64,000 nucleotides of DNA from Candidatus Gastranaerophilales bacterium (GCA_944324345.1 CALUVT010000002.1:62001-126000); one strand, 5' to 3'; positions 35,539 through 43,681 are shown, numbered from the stretch's first letter. A program made the numbers and translations. The notes: a model not told the origin generated them from the sequence alone.

Positions 35539-35608
35539 AATTTCTCTCCTTGCATAAATATGTTATATTACAGGAGAGTTTTTGTAAACAATTTGTTTTT
35601 AAAAATTT

Positions 35609-36568
35609 TTATTCGTAAAGAAAACAACTTACTTTGTGGGATATCCCTTTTTCTTGAGGAATATTAAATTTACATTTTTCCATAACATAAGGGCATCTTG
35701 TATGGAATTTGCATCCGTTAGGTAAATTGGCCGGTGAGGGTAGATCCCCTTTTAAAATAATTTTTTTGTGTTCTGTTTTGTTTAATTGTGGGGCAGAACT
35801 CAAAAGAGCCTTTGTGTAAGGGTGGAGAGGAGAATTAAAGATATCTTCTGTTTTCCCAATTTCTACTATTTCTCCCAAATACATTATTGCGATTCTGTCT
35901 GCAAGATATTTTATTACGCTTATGTCATGGGTAATGAGCAAAAATGTAAGTTTGTATTTTTCATTCAATTCCTTTATCAGGTTTATAACTTGTGCCTGAA
36001 TACTAACATCCAGTGCACTTACCGGTTCATCCGCCAAAATAAATTCAGGTTCCAGTACAAGAGCTCTTGCTATTGCGATACGCTGTCTTTGTCCTCCCGA
36101 AAATTCATGAGGATACAGATTTAAGCAGTTTTCATCAAGACCGACAAGTTTTATTTTGTCTTTTACTGTTTTAAGTATTTTTTCAGAAGAGTAATCTGTA
36201 TTAATCTCAAGAGGTTCCTTTAATATGTCGATAATTTTCATTTTGGGATTAAGACTTGCATATGGATTTTGAAACACCATTTGAACTTTTTTTCTGAATT
36301 CGCTTAATACTTTTTGGGGCGAGGAGAGTGTGTTTTTCCCTTCAAAAAATATTTCTCCTGATTTAATGGGTTCAAGCTGGATTATTGCCTTTGCAAGTGT
36401 TGATTTTCCGCAGCCGGATTCTCCTGCAATCGCAAGAATTTCTCCCTTGCAAATATCCAGAGAAACCCCATTTACTGCATGGATTGTTGTTTTTTCTCCA
36501 AAAACACCTTTATTGGTTTTGCACTCAACATATAAATTTTGGGTTCTCAATATAGTTTGTTCTGCCAT
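35609..36568 (-). CDS. Oligo/dipeptide ABC transporter ATPase, OppF/DppF type
   Basis: 319 residues. Walker A GESGCGKST, Q-loop MVFQNPYASLNP, signature FSGGQRQRIAIARAL, Walker B FILADEPVSALD and the H-loop LITHDISV are all present. The C-terminal KGDLPSPANLPNGCKFHTRC with clustered cysteines is specific for the OppD/F family and holds a 4Fe-4S site in some members. It would energise peptide uptake with a partner ATPase and permeases that are not in this window. No Shine-Dalgarno; a TTGATT-17-TAAAAT promoter ends 6 bases before the ATG. Confidence 0.9.
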   Translation of the reverse strand: MAEQTILRTQNLYVECKTNKGVFGEKTTIHAVNGVSLDICKGEILAIAGESGCGKSTLAKAIIQLEPIKSGEIFFEGKNTLSSPQKVLSEFRKKVQMVFQNPYASLNPKMKIIDILKEPLEINTDYSSEKILKTVKDKIKLVGLDENCLNLYPHEFSGGQRQRIAIARALVLEPEFILADEPVSALDVSIQAQVINLIKELNEKYKLTFLLITHDISVIKYLADRIAIMYLGEIVEIGKTEDIFNSPLHPYTKALLSSAPQLNKTEHKKIILKGDLPSPANLPNGCKFHTRCPYVMEKCKFNIPQEKGISHKVSCFLYE

Positions 36569-36574
36569 AAATGG

Positions 36575-36603
36575 ATTTTAGCTTATTTGGGTTTGAAAAT
36601 CAA
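36575..36603 (-). promoter_or_regulatory. Promoter of the oppF-like gene, leaderless type
   Basis: TTGATT and TAAAAT with 17-bp spacing; 6 bases separate the -10 box from the ATG. Confidence 0.65.
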
Positions 36604-36617
36604 TTGTACAACAATAC

Positions 36618-36654
36618 AAAAAGTCCCGCTATATTGTTTAGTAGCGGAACTTTT
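36618..36654 (-). terminator. Terminator of the small gene at 36691
   Basis: AAAAAGTcCCGCTA pairs with TAGCGGaACTTTT, with one internal mismatch and a T run on the minus strand. Confidence 0.7.
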
Positions 36655-36690
36655 ATTTATGCGATTTGCTTTTTCGGGCTTGTTTATTTT

Positions 36691-36894
36691 TTAATTGTTG
36701 CTTAATACAAGTCTGAAAGTGGCAAGATTTTTGATAGAAAGCATTGTGTGCTTGTTGTGCTGGCTTTCAGAAATGTTAAAAATTCTTATAATACGTTGAA
36801 TTTCTTCCAAGTCTTTTCTTGATTCAATCTTGTAAACATTCTTTATTGGGTCTGAAACTACAGACATTAATGTGTTCAATTCCTGTTCTTTCAT
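36691..36894 (-). CDS. Small protein of unknown function
   Basis: 67 residues, mostly helical: MKEQELNTLMSVV, then SRKDLEEIQRIIRIF and SIKNLATFRLVL. It is preceded by GAGGATAAGG at proper spacing and followed by a terminator, so it is likely a real monocistronic gene. No family recognised. Confidence 0.6.
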   Translation of the reverse strand: MKEQELNTLMSVVSDPIKNVYKIESRKDLEEIQRIIRIFNISESQHNKHTMLSIKNLATFRLVLSNN

Positions 36895-36988
36895 AAAACC
36901 TTATCCTCTTTCCTGTATATTTATATAAAGGATTTTTTTATAAAGAAATTGCTTTTTTAGGGTAATTTAATTTAACATTTATTAACAA

Positions 36989-37771
36989 TTAATTAGAGAG
37001 ATTTTCAGAGAGATTTTCCTTTGCCCGCTTCCATAACATGTCATATTCCCGAAAATCATATTCTTCTAACGGTTTTTCGGCTAATTCCTCCATCTTCCTA
37101 AAGCGTGACATAAATTTTTTGTTTGCTTGTAAAAGAGCCTGCTCTGCATCAATTTTGTGCCATCTTGCAAGGTTTACTATTGCAAATAAAATATCGCCCA
37201 TTTCTTCTTCAGCATGCTTCGGATTGTTTTCTATAACAGCCTGTTTAAACTCTTCAAATTCAGAATTGATGCATTCATAAAGAGACTTTTCATCAGGCCA
37301 CTCAAATCCCTTTTTAACCGCCCGTTTACTTATTTTTTGTGCACTCATTAGTGCAGATTGCGATTTGGAAATTCCATCCATAGCAGATTTTCTGTGGGGT
37401 TTTTCTTCTTTTTTTAATTTGTCCCAGTTATTTATAATATCTTCCGTTGAGCTAACTTTTGTATTTCCAAAAACATGCGGATGGCGGTGGATAAGCTTCT
37501 CATTTAATCCTTTTGCAACGTCATCAAGATTGAATTCATGCTCATCGTCGGCAATTTGAGAGTGTAATAAAACCTGCAAAAGGACGTCTCCAAGTTCTTC
37601 TTTTAAATGCTTCATATCACCGGAATCCATTGCATCAACAGCCTCATAAGCTTCTTCAAGCATATTGGGGCGTAATGTTTTATGAGTTTGTGCTCTATCC
37701 CATTCACAACCCTCAGGTGAGCGTAAAATCCTTACTGTTTCTATAAGTTTGTCTAAATTTTCATATCCCAT
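36989..37771 (-). CDS. mazG: Nucleoside triphosphate pyrophosphohydrolase
   Basis: 260 residues, the usual length of two-domain MazG. The N-terminal domain has the start LRSPEGCEWDRAQTHKTLRP, EEAYEAVDAM and EELGDVLLQVLLHSQIADD (ExxE...ExxD metal site) with HRHPHVFG; the C-terminal copy has EEEMGDILFAIVNLARW. It hydrolyses NTPs and dNTPs to monophosphates plus pyrophosphate, cleaning damaged nucleotides and possibly affecting ppGpp. AAAGGAT precedes the ATG. It is transcribed alone. Confidence 0.95.
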   Translation of the reverse strand: MGYENLDKLIETVRILRSPEGCEWDRAQTHKTLRPNMLEEAYEAVDAMDSGDMKHLKEELGDVLLQVLLHSQIADDEHEFNLDDVAKGLNEKLIHRHPHVFGNTKVSSTEDIINNWDKLKKEEKPHRKSAMDGISKSQSALMSAQKISKRAVKKGFEWPDEKSLYECINSEFEEFKQAVIENNPKHAEEEMGDILFAIVNLARWHKIDAEQALLQANKKFMSRFRKMEELAEKPLEEYDFREYDMLWKRAKENLSENLSN

Positions 37772-37865
37772 TTTTAATATCCTTTGATATAAATTTTACA
37801 ACTAAAGTATAAGAATTTCAAACAAGAATACACCAAAAGGTTGAGCCAATATAAAAATTATGATG

Positions 37866-37904
37866 ATATCCTTATAAAGTCGATAAGGTTATACGAAAGG
37901 ATAT
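37866..37904 (+). promoter_or_regulatory. Two mutually exclusive hairpins over the ribosome binding site
   Basis: CCTTAT (37870-37875) can pair with ATAAGG (37883-37888). Alternatively ATATCCTT (37866-37873) can pair with AAGGATAT (37897-37904), which contains the Shine-Dalgarno of the gene at 37909. The two stems share bases, so only one can form. Confidence 0.4.
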
Positions 37905-37908
37905 TATT

Positions 37909-38418
37909 ATGGCAAATTTATCAATCCCGGCAATTCGTGAACGCTTATTCAACACAAGCAAACACGAAACCACTACTCAAAGAAATTCTTCAAATCCGTT
38001 TGCAGCTTCTTCTTTTAAAGGTAATGTTTTAACTGCTGACGTATTTGAATCATCTACAAAGAAAAATGATCAAACAAATTTTACAGGTAAGTTAAAAGCA
38101 AGTGCTTTAGTCGGCTCTATCTCAGGAATCGGTGAAAAATTCCAAAACATTATTGATTCTGTAATTACTTTTGGAAACAGAATGAAAGATAGTGTTGTAA
38201 ACGGTTGGAACAAACTTAATGGAATTGAAATTTCTTTCGCTCCAGCTAAAGAAAAAGCTATGTCTATTTATAATTCAGTAAAAGATGCTTTGAATACTTC
38301 TGTGACAGATTTAATTTCATCAGGTATTACTTCAAAATCTGTTGCAAAAATGGAAGATATGACTGCAGCAAGACAGCTTTTAACAGATAACGTAGCTGCT
38401 TGGGAAGCTGCAATATAG
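37909..38418 (+). CDS. Lineage-specific protein with two F-x-G elements
   Basis: 169 residues; unrecognised. The polar N-terminal 60 residues contain NPFAASSFKGNV (36-38) and NDQTNFTGKLKAS (58-60), both of the F-x-G type seen in other proteins here. The rest is predicted amphipathic helix without a clear membrane segment (GIGEKFQNIIDSVITFGNRM, AKEKAMSIYNSVKDAL). AAAGGATAT precedes the ATG. A second small gene begins 18 bases after the stop, so the two form an operon ending at the terminator at 38864. Confidence 0.65.
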   Translation: MANLSIPAIRERLFNTSKHETTTQRNSSNPFAASSFKGNVLTADVFESSTKKNDQTNFTGKLKASALVGSISGIGEKFQNIIDSVITFGNRMKDSVVNGWNKLNGIEISFAPAKEKAMSIYNSVKDALNTSVTDLISSGITSKSVAKMEDMTAARQLLTDNVAAWEAAI

Positions 38419-38436
38419 TAGGGAGGTATTCAAAAA

Positions 38437-38808
38437 ATGACAGATAAGAAAATAGTAAAAAATGTAACAAATATAATAGAAGGTTTGGGAATGAATGAAA
38501 ACCCTGAATCTATCACAATTCTAGAAGATGTTGGTACAAATTCCAAAGTCGACGCAATCAGAGAGATGACTTCTCGTGCTTTAGTAAAGAAAAATGTGCA
38601 TGATTCATTAAAAATCGTTATTACAAATAAAGGTAAAGGTATAAATGACATGTCAACAGTAGTTGCTATGAGCACTATTAATGAGTTGTTGTCTTTGAAT
38701 GATAAATCTGAAGCAATTAAAATTTTAGAAGATACAGTAAATATGCACTCAGATGAAGAAGTAAGAGATAATGCAAGATCTGTGAAAGCTTTAATGGCAC
38801 TTTCATAA
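38437..38808 (+). CDS. Small HEAT-like helical protein
   Basis: 123 residues, all helical: NVTNIIEGLGMNENPESITI, STVVAMSTINELLSL, KSEAIKILEDTVNMHSDEEV and RDNARSVKALMALS. The last part resembles a HEAT repeat and the UPF0147-like pattern, but I cannot claim family membership. GGGAGG precedes the ATG. It is the second gene of an operon with the F-x-G protein at 37909. Confidence 0.6.
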   Translation: MTDKKIVKNVTNIIEGLGMNENPESITILEDVGTNSKVDAIREMTSRALVKKNVHDSLKIVITNKGKGINDMSTVVAMSTINELLSLNDKSEAIKILEDTVNMHSDEEVRDNARSVKALMALS

Positions 38809-38863
38809 GTCAGGTTCTTGTTCGGCAAGAAGCATTATTTTAAATTTGCCAAATTTTATATAT

Positions 38864-38890
38864 AAAAAGCACTCTTCAAGGGTGCTTTTT
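38864..38890 (+). terminator. Terminator of the 37909-38808 operon
   Basis: AAAAAGCACTC and GGGTGCTTTTT pair around TTCAA, with one G-T pair, and a T run follows. Confidence 0.85.
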
Positions 38891-38906
38891 TACATATCTT
38901 AAATAT

Positions 38907-38935
38907 TTGAATATATACAAATAATAAACTATAAT
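38907..38935 (+). promoter_or_regulatory. Upstream promoter of the second G-tract pilin gene
   Basis: TTGAAT and a perfect TATAAT with 17-bp spacing. Transcription would start near 38942, upstream of the AGGAG RBS and the ATG at 38974. Confidence 0.7.
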
Positions 38936-38973
38936 AAAATAGTTGTTGGATTATCAGGAAAGGAGCAATAAAG

Positions 38974-39933
38974 ATGAAAAGTACTACAAACTTCGGGGGG
39001 GGGGGCACTTTCAGCTTAGTCACCTTTGTTTCGGCTTGCAGGGAATGTAAAAAGTGTTATAATAGTGATATGTTATATCACAAAAGATTCGGATTTACTT
39101 TAGCAGAAGTTTTGATAACTCTTGGAATAATTGGTATTGTTGCCGCAATTATAATTCCTTCTTTGGTTCAAAAAATCAATGATAAACAGAATATCGCCAT
39201 GTGGAAGAAAAAGGCTTCTGAAATTACCTCTGTCTACAATCTTGTTAAAGAGGAAATGAGTGGAGAGGATATTTGTGTTTTTACAAATACAGGCGATTTT
39301 AGAGAGAGAACAAAATGTAAGACTATCTATGGGGATAGTTCTACCACGAATTTGACTTATACTACCTTGTCACCTGAATTTGTTGATAAATTTGTTTCAC
39401 ACTTAGAAGTTATAGATAGTTGCGGGCGTCCGCAGTACGGTGAGACAGAAATGTGCAATCAATACTATTTTAATTGGTATGGTGCCTGTGGAAATTCTAA
39501 CATCGGATATTATGGGACTTTAACAGAAAATAAGGGTTCACAGCCTTGGCCCAGACCAACTAGTTGTAGTCCTGCTAGTGGGCTTTATACAGGTTGGGAT
39601 TTTATGAATAAGGCTGTTTTGCTGAAAGATGGTTCTGTTATATATTTTGGTGGTTATGCAACTGGTTGGATAAGTGCCGATGTCAATTCATTTTCCAGAG
39701 GTCCTAATGTGTTAGGTAGAGATTTTTTTACTTTGATGCTGAATGATTCTTGGATTAAACCTCTAGGTGCTGACGGTACGTTTTCAAAAAGTGCGAATGG
39801 TGCTGAAAAATGTGAATGTTCTCGGACTGCAGGTGCTGAAAGGGGCCAAGGTTTTTTAGGACAGTCAGATTTACTTCACGGCATGCCTCTTTCAGGAGGT
39901 TGTTGCAGTGCATATTACCTGTATGCTAAATAA
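38974..39933 (+). CDS. Type IV pilin-like protein with poly-G tract, in frame (ON state)
   Basis: 319 residues. AGGAG sits 9 bases before the ATG. The N-terminus MKSTTNF runs into eleven Gs (GGGG, then TFSLVTF), and a 40-residue leader with three cysteines ends in HKRFG, followed by FTLAEVLITLGIIGIVAA, the class III prepilin signal with Glu5. The 250-residue globular part is Cys-rich (SCGRPQYGETEMC, ACGNSN, TSCSPAS, KCECS, GGCCSAY), so probably disulfide-braced. A second start is possible: an ATG at 39070 gives a normal short prepilin (MLYHKRFG) and lies 6 bases after a TATAAT box. Likely a minor pilin or pseudopilin. The other copy, at 19953, is out of frame. Confidence 0.8.
   Translation: MKSTTNFGGGGTFSLVTFVSACRECKKCYNSDMLYHKRFGFTLAEVLITLGIIGIVAAIIIPSLVQKINDKQNIAMWKKKASEITSVYNLVKEEMSGEDICVFTNTGDFRERTKCKTIYGDSSTTNLTYTTLSPEFVDKFVSHLEVIDSCGRPQYGETEMCNQYYFNWYGACGNSNIGYYGTLTENKGSQPWPRPTSCSPASGLYTGWDFMNKAVLLKDGSVIYFGGYATGWISADVNSFSRGPNVLGRDFFTLMLNDSWIKPLGADGTFSKSANGAEKCECSRTAGAERGQGFLGQSDLLHGMPLSGGCCSAYYLYAK
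38995..39005 (+). repeat. Poly-G tract of 11 bases (phase-variation tract)
   Basis: Eleven consecutive Gs within codons 8-11 of the pilin gene, followed by CACTTTCAGCTTAG. One G fewer closes the frame. Its relative at 19983 has ten Gs. Confidence 0.85.
39036..39063 (+). promoter_or_regulatory. Possible internal promoter of the second pilin gene, leaderless type
   Basis: TTGCAG and a perfect TATAAT with 16-bp spacing lie inside the long leader. The -10 box ends 6 bases before an in-frame ATG at 39070, as in the leaderless genes of this window. Confidence 0.5.
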
Positions 39934-39936
39934 AGT

Positions 39937-39964
39937 AAAGGACAAGTCTCAAAGCTTGTCCTTT
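39937..39964. terminator. Bidirectional terminator between the pilin and aminotransferase genes
   Basis: AAAGGACAAG and CTTGTCCTTT form a 10-bp perfect stem between convergent genes. Confidence 0.85.
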
Positions 39965-39971
39965 GTTTATT

Positions 39972-41222
39972 TTAGTTATAAGTAAATCCGTCAGCTTTAA
40001 ATCTATCAATTACTTCTTGTAATTGCTCGTCAGAACATACAAATGACAGCCTGAAAAATCCTTCACCGTAGTTGCCAAAAGCATTCCCTGGGACTAATAC
40101 TACACCTGATTTCTTTAGAACTTCTTCACAGAAATCAAAGGCGGAAGAATACCTTTTAGGGATTGGAAGCCATAAATAAAATGTAGTATGTGGTACTGTC
40201 TTTTCATCAATAGGCCATCCAAGTTCTTTAAAACCTTTTACCATGATTTCTTGTTTTCTTCTATAACCTTTGTTCCCTTCTTCAATGTATTTATCGCCTT
40301 CTTCAGAATTTAGTATTTCTGCACAAACTTTTTGAAGAGCCTTAAAAATTCCGTTATCTATGGTTGATTTTCCTTTGCCAAGTCTTTGTATAACATCTTT
40401 GTTTCCGCAAACCCAGCCTAATCTCCAACCTGTTACGGCGTAAGGTTTTGAAAAACTGTAAAATTCTATCCCTATATCTTTTGCACCTTCAAGTTCAAAT
40501 ATGCTAAAAGGTTTTTCATCTTCAGCGAAATACAAGTCACAATATGCAGCATCTGATACAAGCAGAATATCGTATTTCTTACAAAAATCAATTACCTTTT
40601 TTATATATTCTTTTGTAGTACTTACTCCCATTGGATTGTTTGGATAATTTATAAATAATGCTTTAATATTTTCAGGTTTGTATCCGTCTTTTATAATTTG
40701 ATTATATACATCTTCAACGTTCGGTTTGTAATCATTTTGTGCAGTTAGCGGCATAGGATATGCTTTTGCTCCGGAGCATTTTATAAATTGCAGATAAGAA
40801 GCATAACAAGGATCAGGAACCATGATTACATCTTTTTCCAACTCGTTTTCTTTTGGTGTTGTAATAAATCTTACAAGGTTTGCAATCCCTTCCTTTGAAC
40901 CGATTAGAGAAAATATTTCCGTTTCAGCATCAAGCTCTACGCCAAATCTTTTTTTCATTCTTTTAGCAATAGCTTGCCTAAAGTAGGGTTCGCCTTTTGG
41001 TGTAGAATACGTATGAATTCCATCTTCATCGAGTATTTCTTTTAATCTGTCTATTAAAACTTTAGGCGGGTTTGCTGTAGGTGCACCCATGGATAGCGAA
41101 ATTGGAGCTCTATTTTTTGCTTTAAGTTCCGGTGTAAGTTGTGTTGTGATTTCTTTTAATTTAAACATTATGTACGTATCAAGTGACATAACTTCTTTAT
41201 TAAAAAGTTTTTCTAAATTCAT
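39972..41222 (-). CDS. Class I/II PLP aminotransferase, LL-diaminopimelate aminotransferase-like
   Basis: 416 residues. Fold type I aminotransferase: SLSMGAPTANPP, HTYSTPKGEPYFRQAIA, NYPNNPMG, DAAYCDLYF and FYSFSKPYAVTGWRLGW with the PLP lysine Lys259; a C-terminal FFRLSFVC carries the carboxylate-binding Arg. The sequence is closest in style to DapL-type and related aspartate-family enzymes, but specificity cannot be read from motifs. A GAGGG precedes the ATG. It starts 14 bases after the MlaF gene and so is the third gene of an MlaE-MlaF operon, an unexpected partner. Confidence 0.8.
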   Translation of the reverse strand: MNLEKLFNKEVMSLDTYIMFKLKEITTQLTPELKAKNRAPISLSMGAPTANPPKVLIDRLKEILDEDGIHTYSTPKGEPYFRQAIAKRMKKRFGVELDAETEIFSLIGSKEGIANLVRFITTPKENELEKDVIMVPDPCYASYLQFIKCSGAKAYPMPLTAQNDYKPNVEDVYNQIIKDGYKPENIKALFINYPNNPMGVSTTKEYIKKVIDFCKKYDILLVSDAAYCDLYFAEDEKPFSIFELEGAKDIGIEFYSFSKPYAVTGWRLGWVCGNKDVIQRLGKGKSTIDNGIFKALQKVCAEILNSEEGDKYIEEGNKGYRRKQEIMVKGFKELGWPIDEKTVPHTTFYLWLPIPKRYSSAFDFCEEVLKKSGVVLVPGNAFGNYGEGFFRLSFVCSDEQLQEVIDRFKADGFTYN

Positions 41223-41236
41223 TTCATCCCTCTTTC

Positions 41237-41962
41237 TTAATTCTCGGCAATCATCTGCATTGGGCCATCCAAAGATGCCGTAACAAATTGTTTAGTATAT
41301 TCATTATTTTGTTTTAGCATATCATCAGGTGTTCCTTCGTAAACAATTTTTCCACCATACAGCATAATAACACGGTTTGCGGTCCTTGTAATTGTTGACA
41401 TTTGGTGCGTAACTACAATTGATGCAGCATTGGTTTCTTTTTTCAATCTCACGATATAATCTTCAATTAATGTCGAAGATATCGGGTCAAGTCCTGATGT
41501 AGGTTCGTCATACAGAATTGAATTTGGTTCAGTAACAATTGCGCGAGCAAAACTTACACGTTTTTGCATGCCTCCTGAGAGTTCTGAGGGAAATTTATTT
41601 TCGATTCCCTTCAATCCGACCAATTCAAGTTTTTCTGCAACAATATTTTTAATTTGTTTTTCGCTGTATTTGTTTCTTAAATCTTTGCGTTCTCTAAGAG
41701 CAAAGGCTATATTATCGGCGACATTGAGAGAGTCAAAAAGAGCTGAATATTGAAAAACCATTGCAATATCGCCCTTTGAGGTGATAATTTCTCCGCTGTC
41801 CAGTGGAATGAGTCCGCATATAAGCTTTAAAATCGTACTTTTTCCGGATCCGGAAAATCCTACGATTGCAAGTGTTTCTCCATTTTCAACTTTAAATGAA
41901 ATATCATCTATTACTCTTTTTTCTCCGAATGTTTTTATTAAATTTTTAACTTCGATACTCAT
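41237..41962 (-). CDS. Lipid-trafficking ABC ATPase, MlaF-like
   Basis: 241 residues. Walker A GFSGSGKST, Q-loop MVFQYSALFDSL, signature LSGGMQKRVSFARAI, Walker B ILYDEPTSGLDP and the H-loop VVTHQMST match MlaF and its plant/cyanobacterial relative TGD3. It should energise the MlaE permease encoded 18 bases upstream, moving phospholipid between inner and outer membranes. No MlaD substrate-binding gene is adjacent. GAGG precedes the ATG. Confidence 0.88.
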   Translation of the reverse strand: MSIEVKNLIKTFGEKRVIDDISFKVENGETLAIVGFSGSGKSTILKLICGLIPLDSGEIITSKGDIAMVFQYSALFDSLNVADNIAFALRERKDLRNKYSEKQIKNIVAEKLELVGLKGIENKFPSELSGGMQKRVSFARAIVTEPNSILYDEPTSGLDPISSTLIEDYIVRLKKETNAASIVVTHQMSTITRTANRVIMLYGGKIVYEGTPDDMLKQNNEYTKQFVTASLDGPMQMIAEN

Positions 41963-41980
41963 ATATTTTATTGTACCTCT

Positions 41981-42790
41981 TTAAAAGAAAAATGCTATAG
42001 CGAAGAACATATCCCAAATTACTATCGCTACGAATGACCAGACAACAGCTTTATTTGTTGCCTCGCCGACACCCTTAGCTCCGCCTTTAGCAAAATATCC
42101 GCATGAACTGCTTATCAATGCAATGGTTCCACCAAAACAAATTGATTTTAAAAGACACACAAAAAGGTCTTTCATGTAAATTCCTAGCCAAGCAGAGTCA
42201 AAAAAAGCTTTATAACTCAGACCTGATATGAGATTTGACGTTATTGCCCCTGTTATAACTCCAACAGCAGATGCAATTATTACAACCGGAGGCATCATAA
42301 GCATTCCTGCAACTACTCGTGGAACAAAAAGATATCTGATAGGATTTACTTTTAAAACTTCAATGGCGTCAATTTGTTCTGTTACCCTCATTGTAGCAAT
42401 TTCGGAAGCAATGGATGAACCGATCATGGATATTATTGCAAAACCAGACATTATAACACCAAGTTCTCTTACAATTAATATTGTCATCAATAGTCCTACA
42501 AAATTCCCTCCGCCTTGTTTAACCATTTCCAAAGCAACCTGAGAGGCTACAATGACAGATGTCATCCCAACTATGGAAAGAGTTATAGGCAATGATGTAA
42601 TTCCGAAACGGTAACATTGGTATAATACTTCGTTTTTTTCGATCTCTCCCTTTATAATAAGTTTGAATACTTCGACCCCGTTTATTGTTATTTTCCCGAG
42701 GGTGTCAAGAAAACTTGCAAATTCAGTTAACATTCCGGAAAAAATCTTATAAGTAGCAGATTGTTTATAATATTTCTGTAAGGTACCCAT
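41981..42790 (-). CDS. Lipid-trafficking permease, MlaE/TGD1 family
   Basis: 269 residues with about five to six membrane helices. The MlaE core is clear: LIVRELGVIMSGFAIISMIGSSIASEIATMRVTEQIDAIEVL, PIRYLFVPRVVAGMLMMPPV and the C-terminal GGAKGVGEATNKAVVWSF. It forms the inner-membrane channel for phospholipid transport with the MlaF ATPase of the same operon. A TTGCAT-17-TATAAT promoter ends exactly 6 bases before the ATG; an AAGGA overlapping this gap would be too close to serve as RBS. A paralogue lies at 45611. Confidence 0.9.
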   Translation of the reverse strand: MGTLQKYYKQSATYKIFSGMLTEFASFLDTLGKITINGVEVFKLIIKGEIEKNEVLYQCYRFGITSLPITLSIVGMTSVIVASQVALEMVKQGGGNFVGLLMTILIVRELGVIMSGFAIISMIGSSIASEIATMRVTEQIDAIEVLKVNPIRYLFVPRVVAGMLMMPPVVIIASAVGVITGAITSNLISGLSYKAFFDSAWLGIYMKDLFVCLLKSICFGGTIALISSSCGYFAKGGAKGVGEATNKAVVWSFVAIVIWDMFFAIAFFF

Positions 42791-42796
42791 TCCTTA

Positions 42797-42825
42797 ATTA
42801 TACAGAAAATTTATTTTCAATGCAA
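42797..42825 (-). promoter_or_regulatory. Promoter of the mlaE-mlaF operon, leaderless type
   Basis: TTGCAT and a perfect TATAAT with 17-bp spacing; the -10 box ends 6 bases before the ATG. Confidence 0.7.
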
Positions 42826-42867
42826 TTTTGTATTAATTTATTGCACTTTATTACATTTTTACATAAT

Positions 42868-42899
42868 AAAAACTCCTAAATACATTTTAGGAGTTTTTA
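42868..42899 (-). terminator. Terminator of the Ycf23 gene
   Basis: AAAAACTCCTAAA and TTTAGGAGTTTTT form a 13-bp stem with T runs, just downstream of the stop at 42923. Confidence 0.85.
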
Positions 42900-42922
42900 T
42901 TTATTTAATATTCAAAACTGAA

Positions 42923-43681
42923 CTAAACTAATTCAACAACTTTCAAAGTATTTCTGGAAGCAATTTCTACAAGATTAGTTGCAGTAGCTATCATTGAGAT
43001 TTCTGAATCCAATTTATTAATACAAGAACCGCATCCGATAGCAGAAGCTCCTGCAGCGAAAGCAAATGGAGCAGTTGTTGGGTTTATAGCAGTTGCAGTC
43101 ATTATTGGAAGATCAATATTTCTTGAAAGCTCAATTGTATTTGAAATTGTCAATTCAGCTCTTTCCATTAAGCCTCTGGCACCTTCAGAGATATGATCTG
43201 CGTGGAAGTGTCCTTCTGTTTGAATTAAGTCAATACCCATAGTTTCCAATTTTCTTGCCAAATCAATCTGTTCAGAAATTGCTAATTCACCAGGTATTGT
43301 TACACAGAAAAATATTCTTGTATCACCTAAAAGGTCTAATGTTTCATTTACAAGAGATATAATCTGATCTGCAGAGAAAGAAATTCCTTTTTTGTAAAGA
43401 ACATCAAAGTTTCCTAATTCAATAGCATCAGCACCAAGTTCAACAGCTTTTGCCAATTCAGAAGGAACAATTGAAGATACGAAAATCGGCATGTCAGTCA
43501 TTTCTCTGATTTCAGAAATAATTTCAGGTTTAGCACAAATATCAACAGCTGAAGCTCCTGCAGTTTGTGCAGATGAAACTACTTTTTTAATATTTTCAAT
43601 ATCAAAATTATCAATACCAGCGATAATTTTTACTGCTCTTTTTTCTGTTAAGTGTTGTCTGAATAAGTCAATTCTGCTCAT
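42923..43681 (-). CDS. ycf23: Ycf23/DUF561 TIM-barrel protein
   Basis: 252 residues. It matches the Ycf23 family of cyanobacteria and red-algal plastids over its length: KIIAGIDNFDIENIKKVV, GASAVDICAKPEII, VELGADAIELGNFDVLY, FFCVTIPGELAISEQIDLA, LETMGIDLIQTEGHF and GASAIGCGSCINKL. The fold is a phosphate-binding TIM barrel; the biochemical role of the family is not established. It is monocistronic, with AAGGAT before the ATG and a terminator after the stop. Its presence supports a cyanobacterial-lineage host. Confidence 0.88.
   Translation of the reverse strand: MSRIDLFRQHLTEKRAVKIIAGIDNFDIENIKKVVSSAQTAGASAVDICAKPEIISEIREMTDMPIFVSSIVPSELAKAVELGADAIELGNFDVLYKKGISFSADQIISLVNETLDLLGDTRIFFCVTIPGELAISEQIDLARKLETMGIDLIQTEGHFHADHISEGARGLMERAELTISNTIELSRNIDLPIMTATAINPTTAPFAFAAGASAIGCGSCINKLDSEISMIATATNLVEIASRNTLKVVELV

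Noticed and set aside
38430-38828. 132-codon minus-strand ORF
   Set aside because: It is the reverse of the small helical gene at 38437-38808, which has GGGAGG and follows its operon partner by 18 bases.
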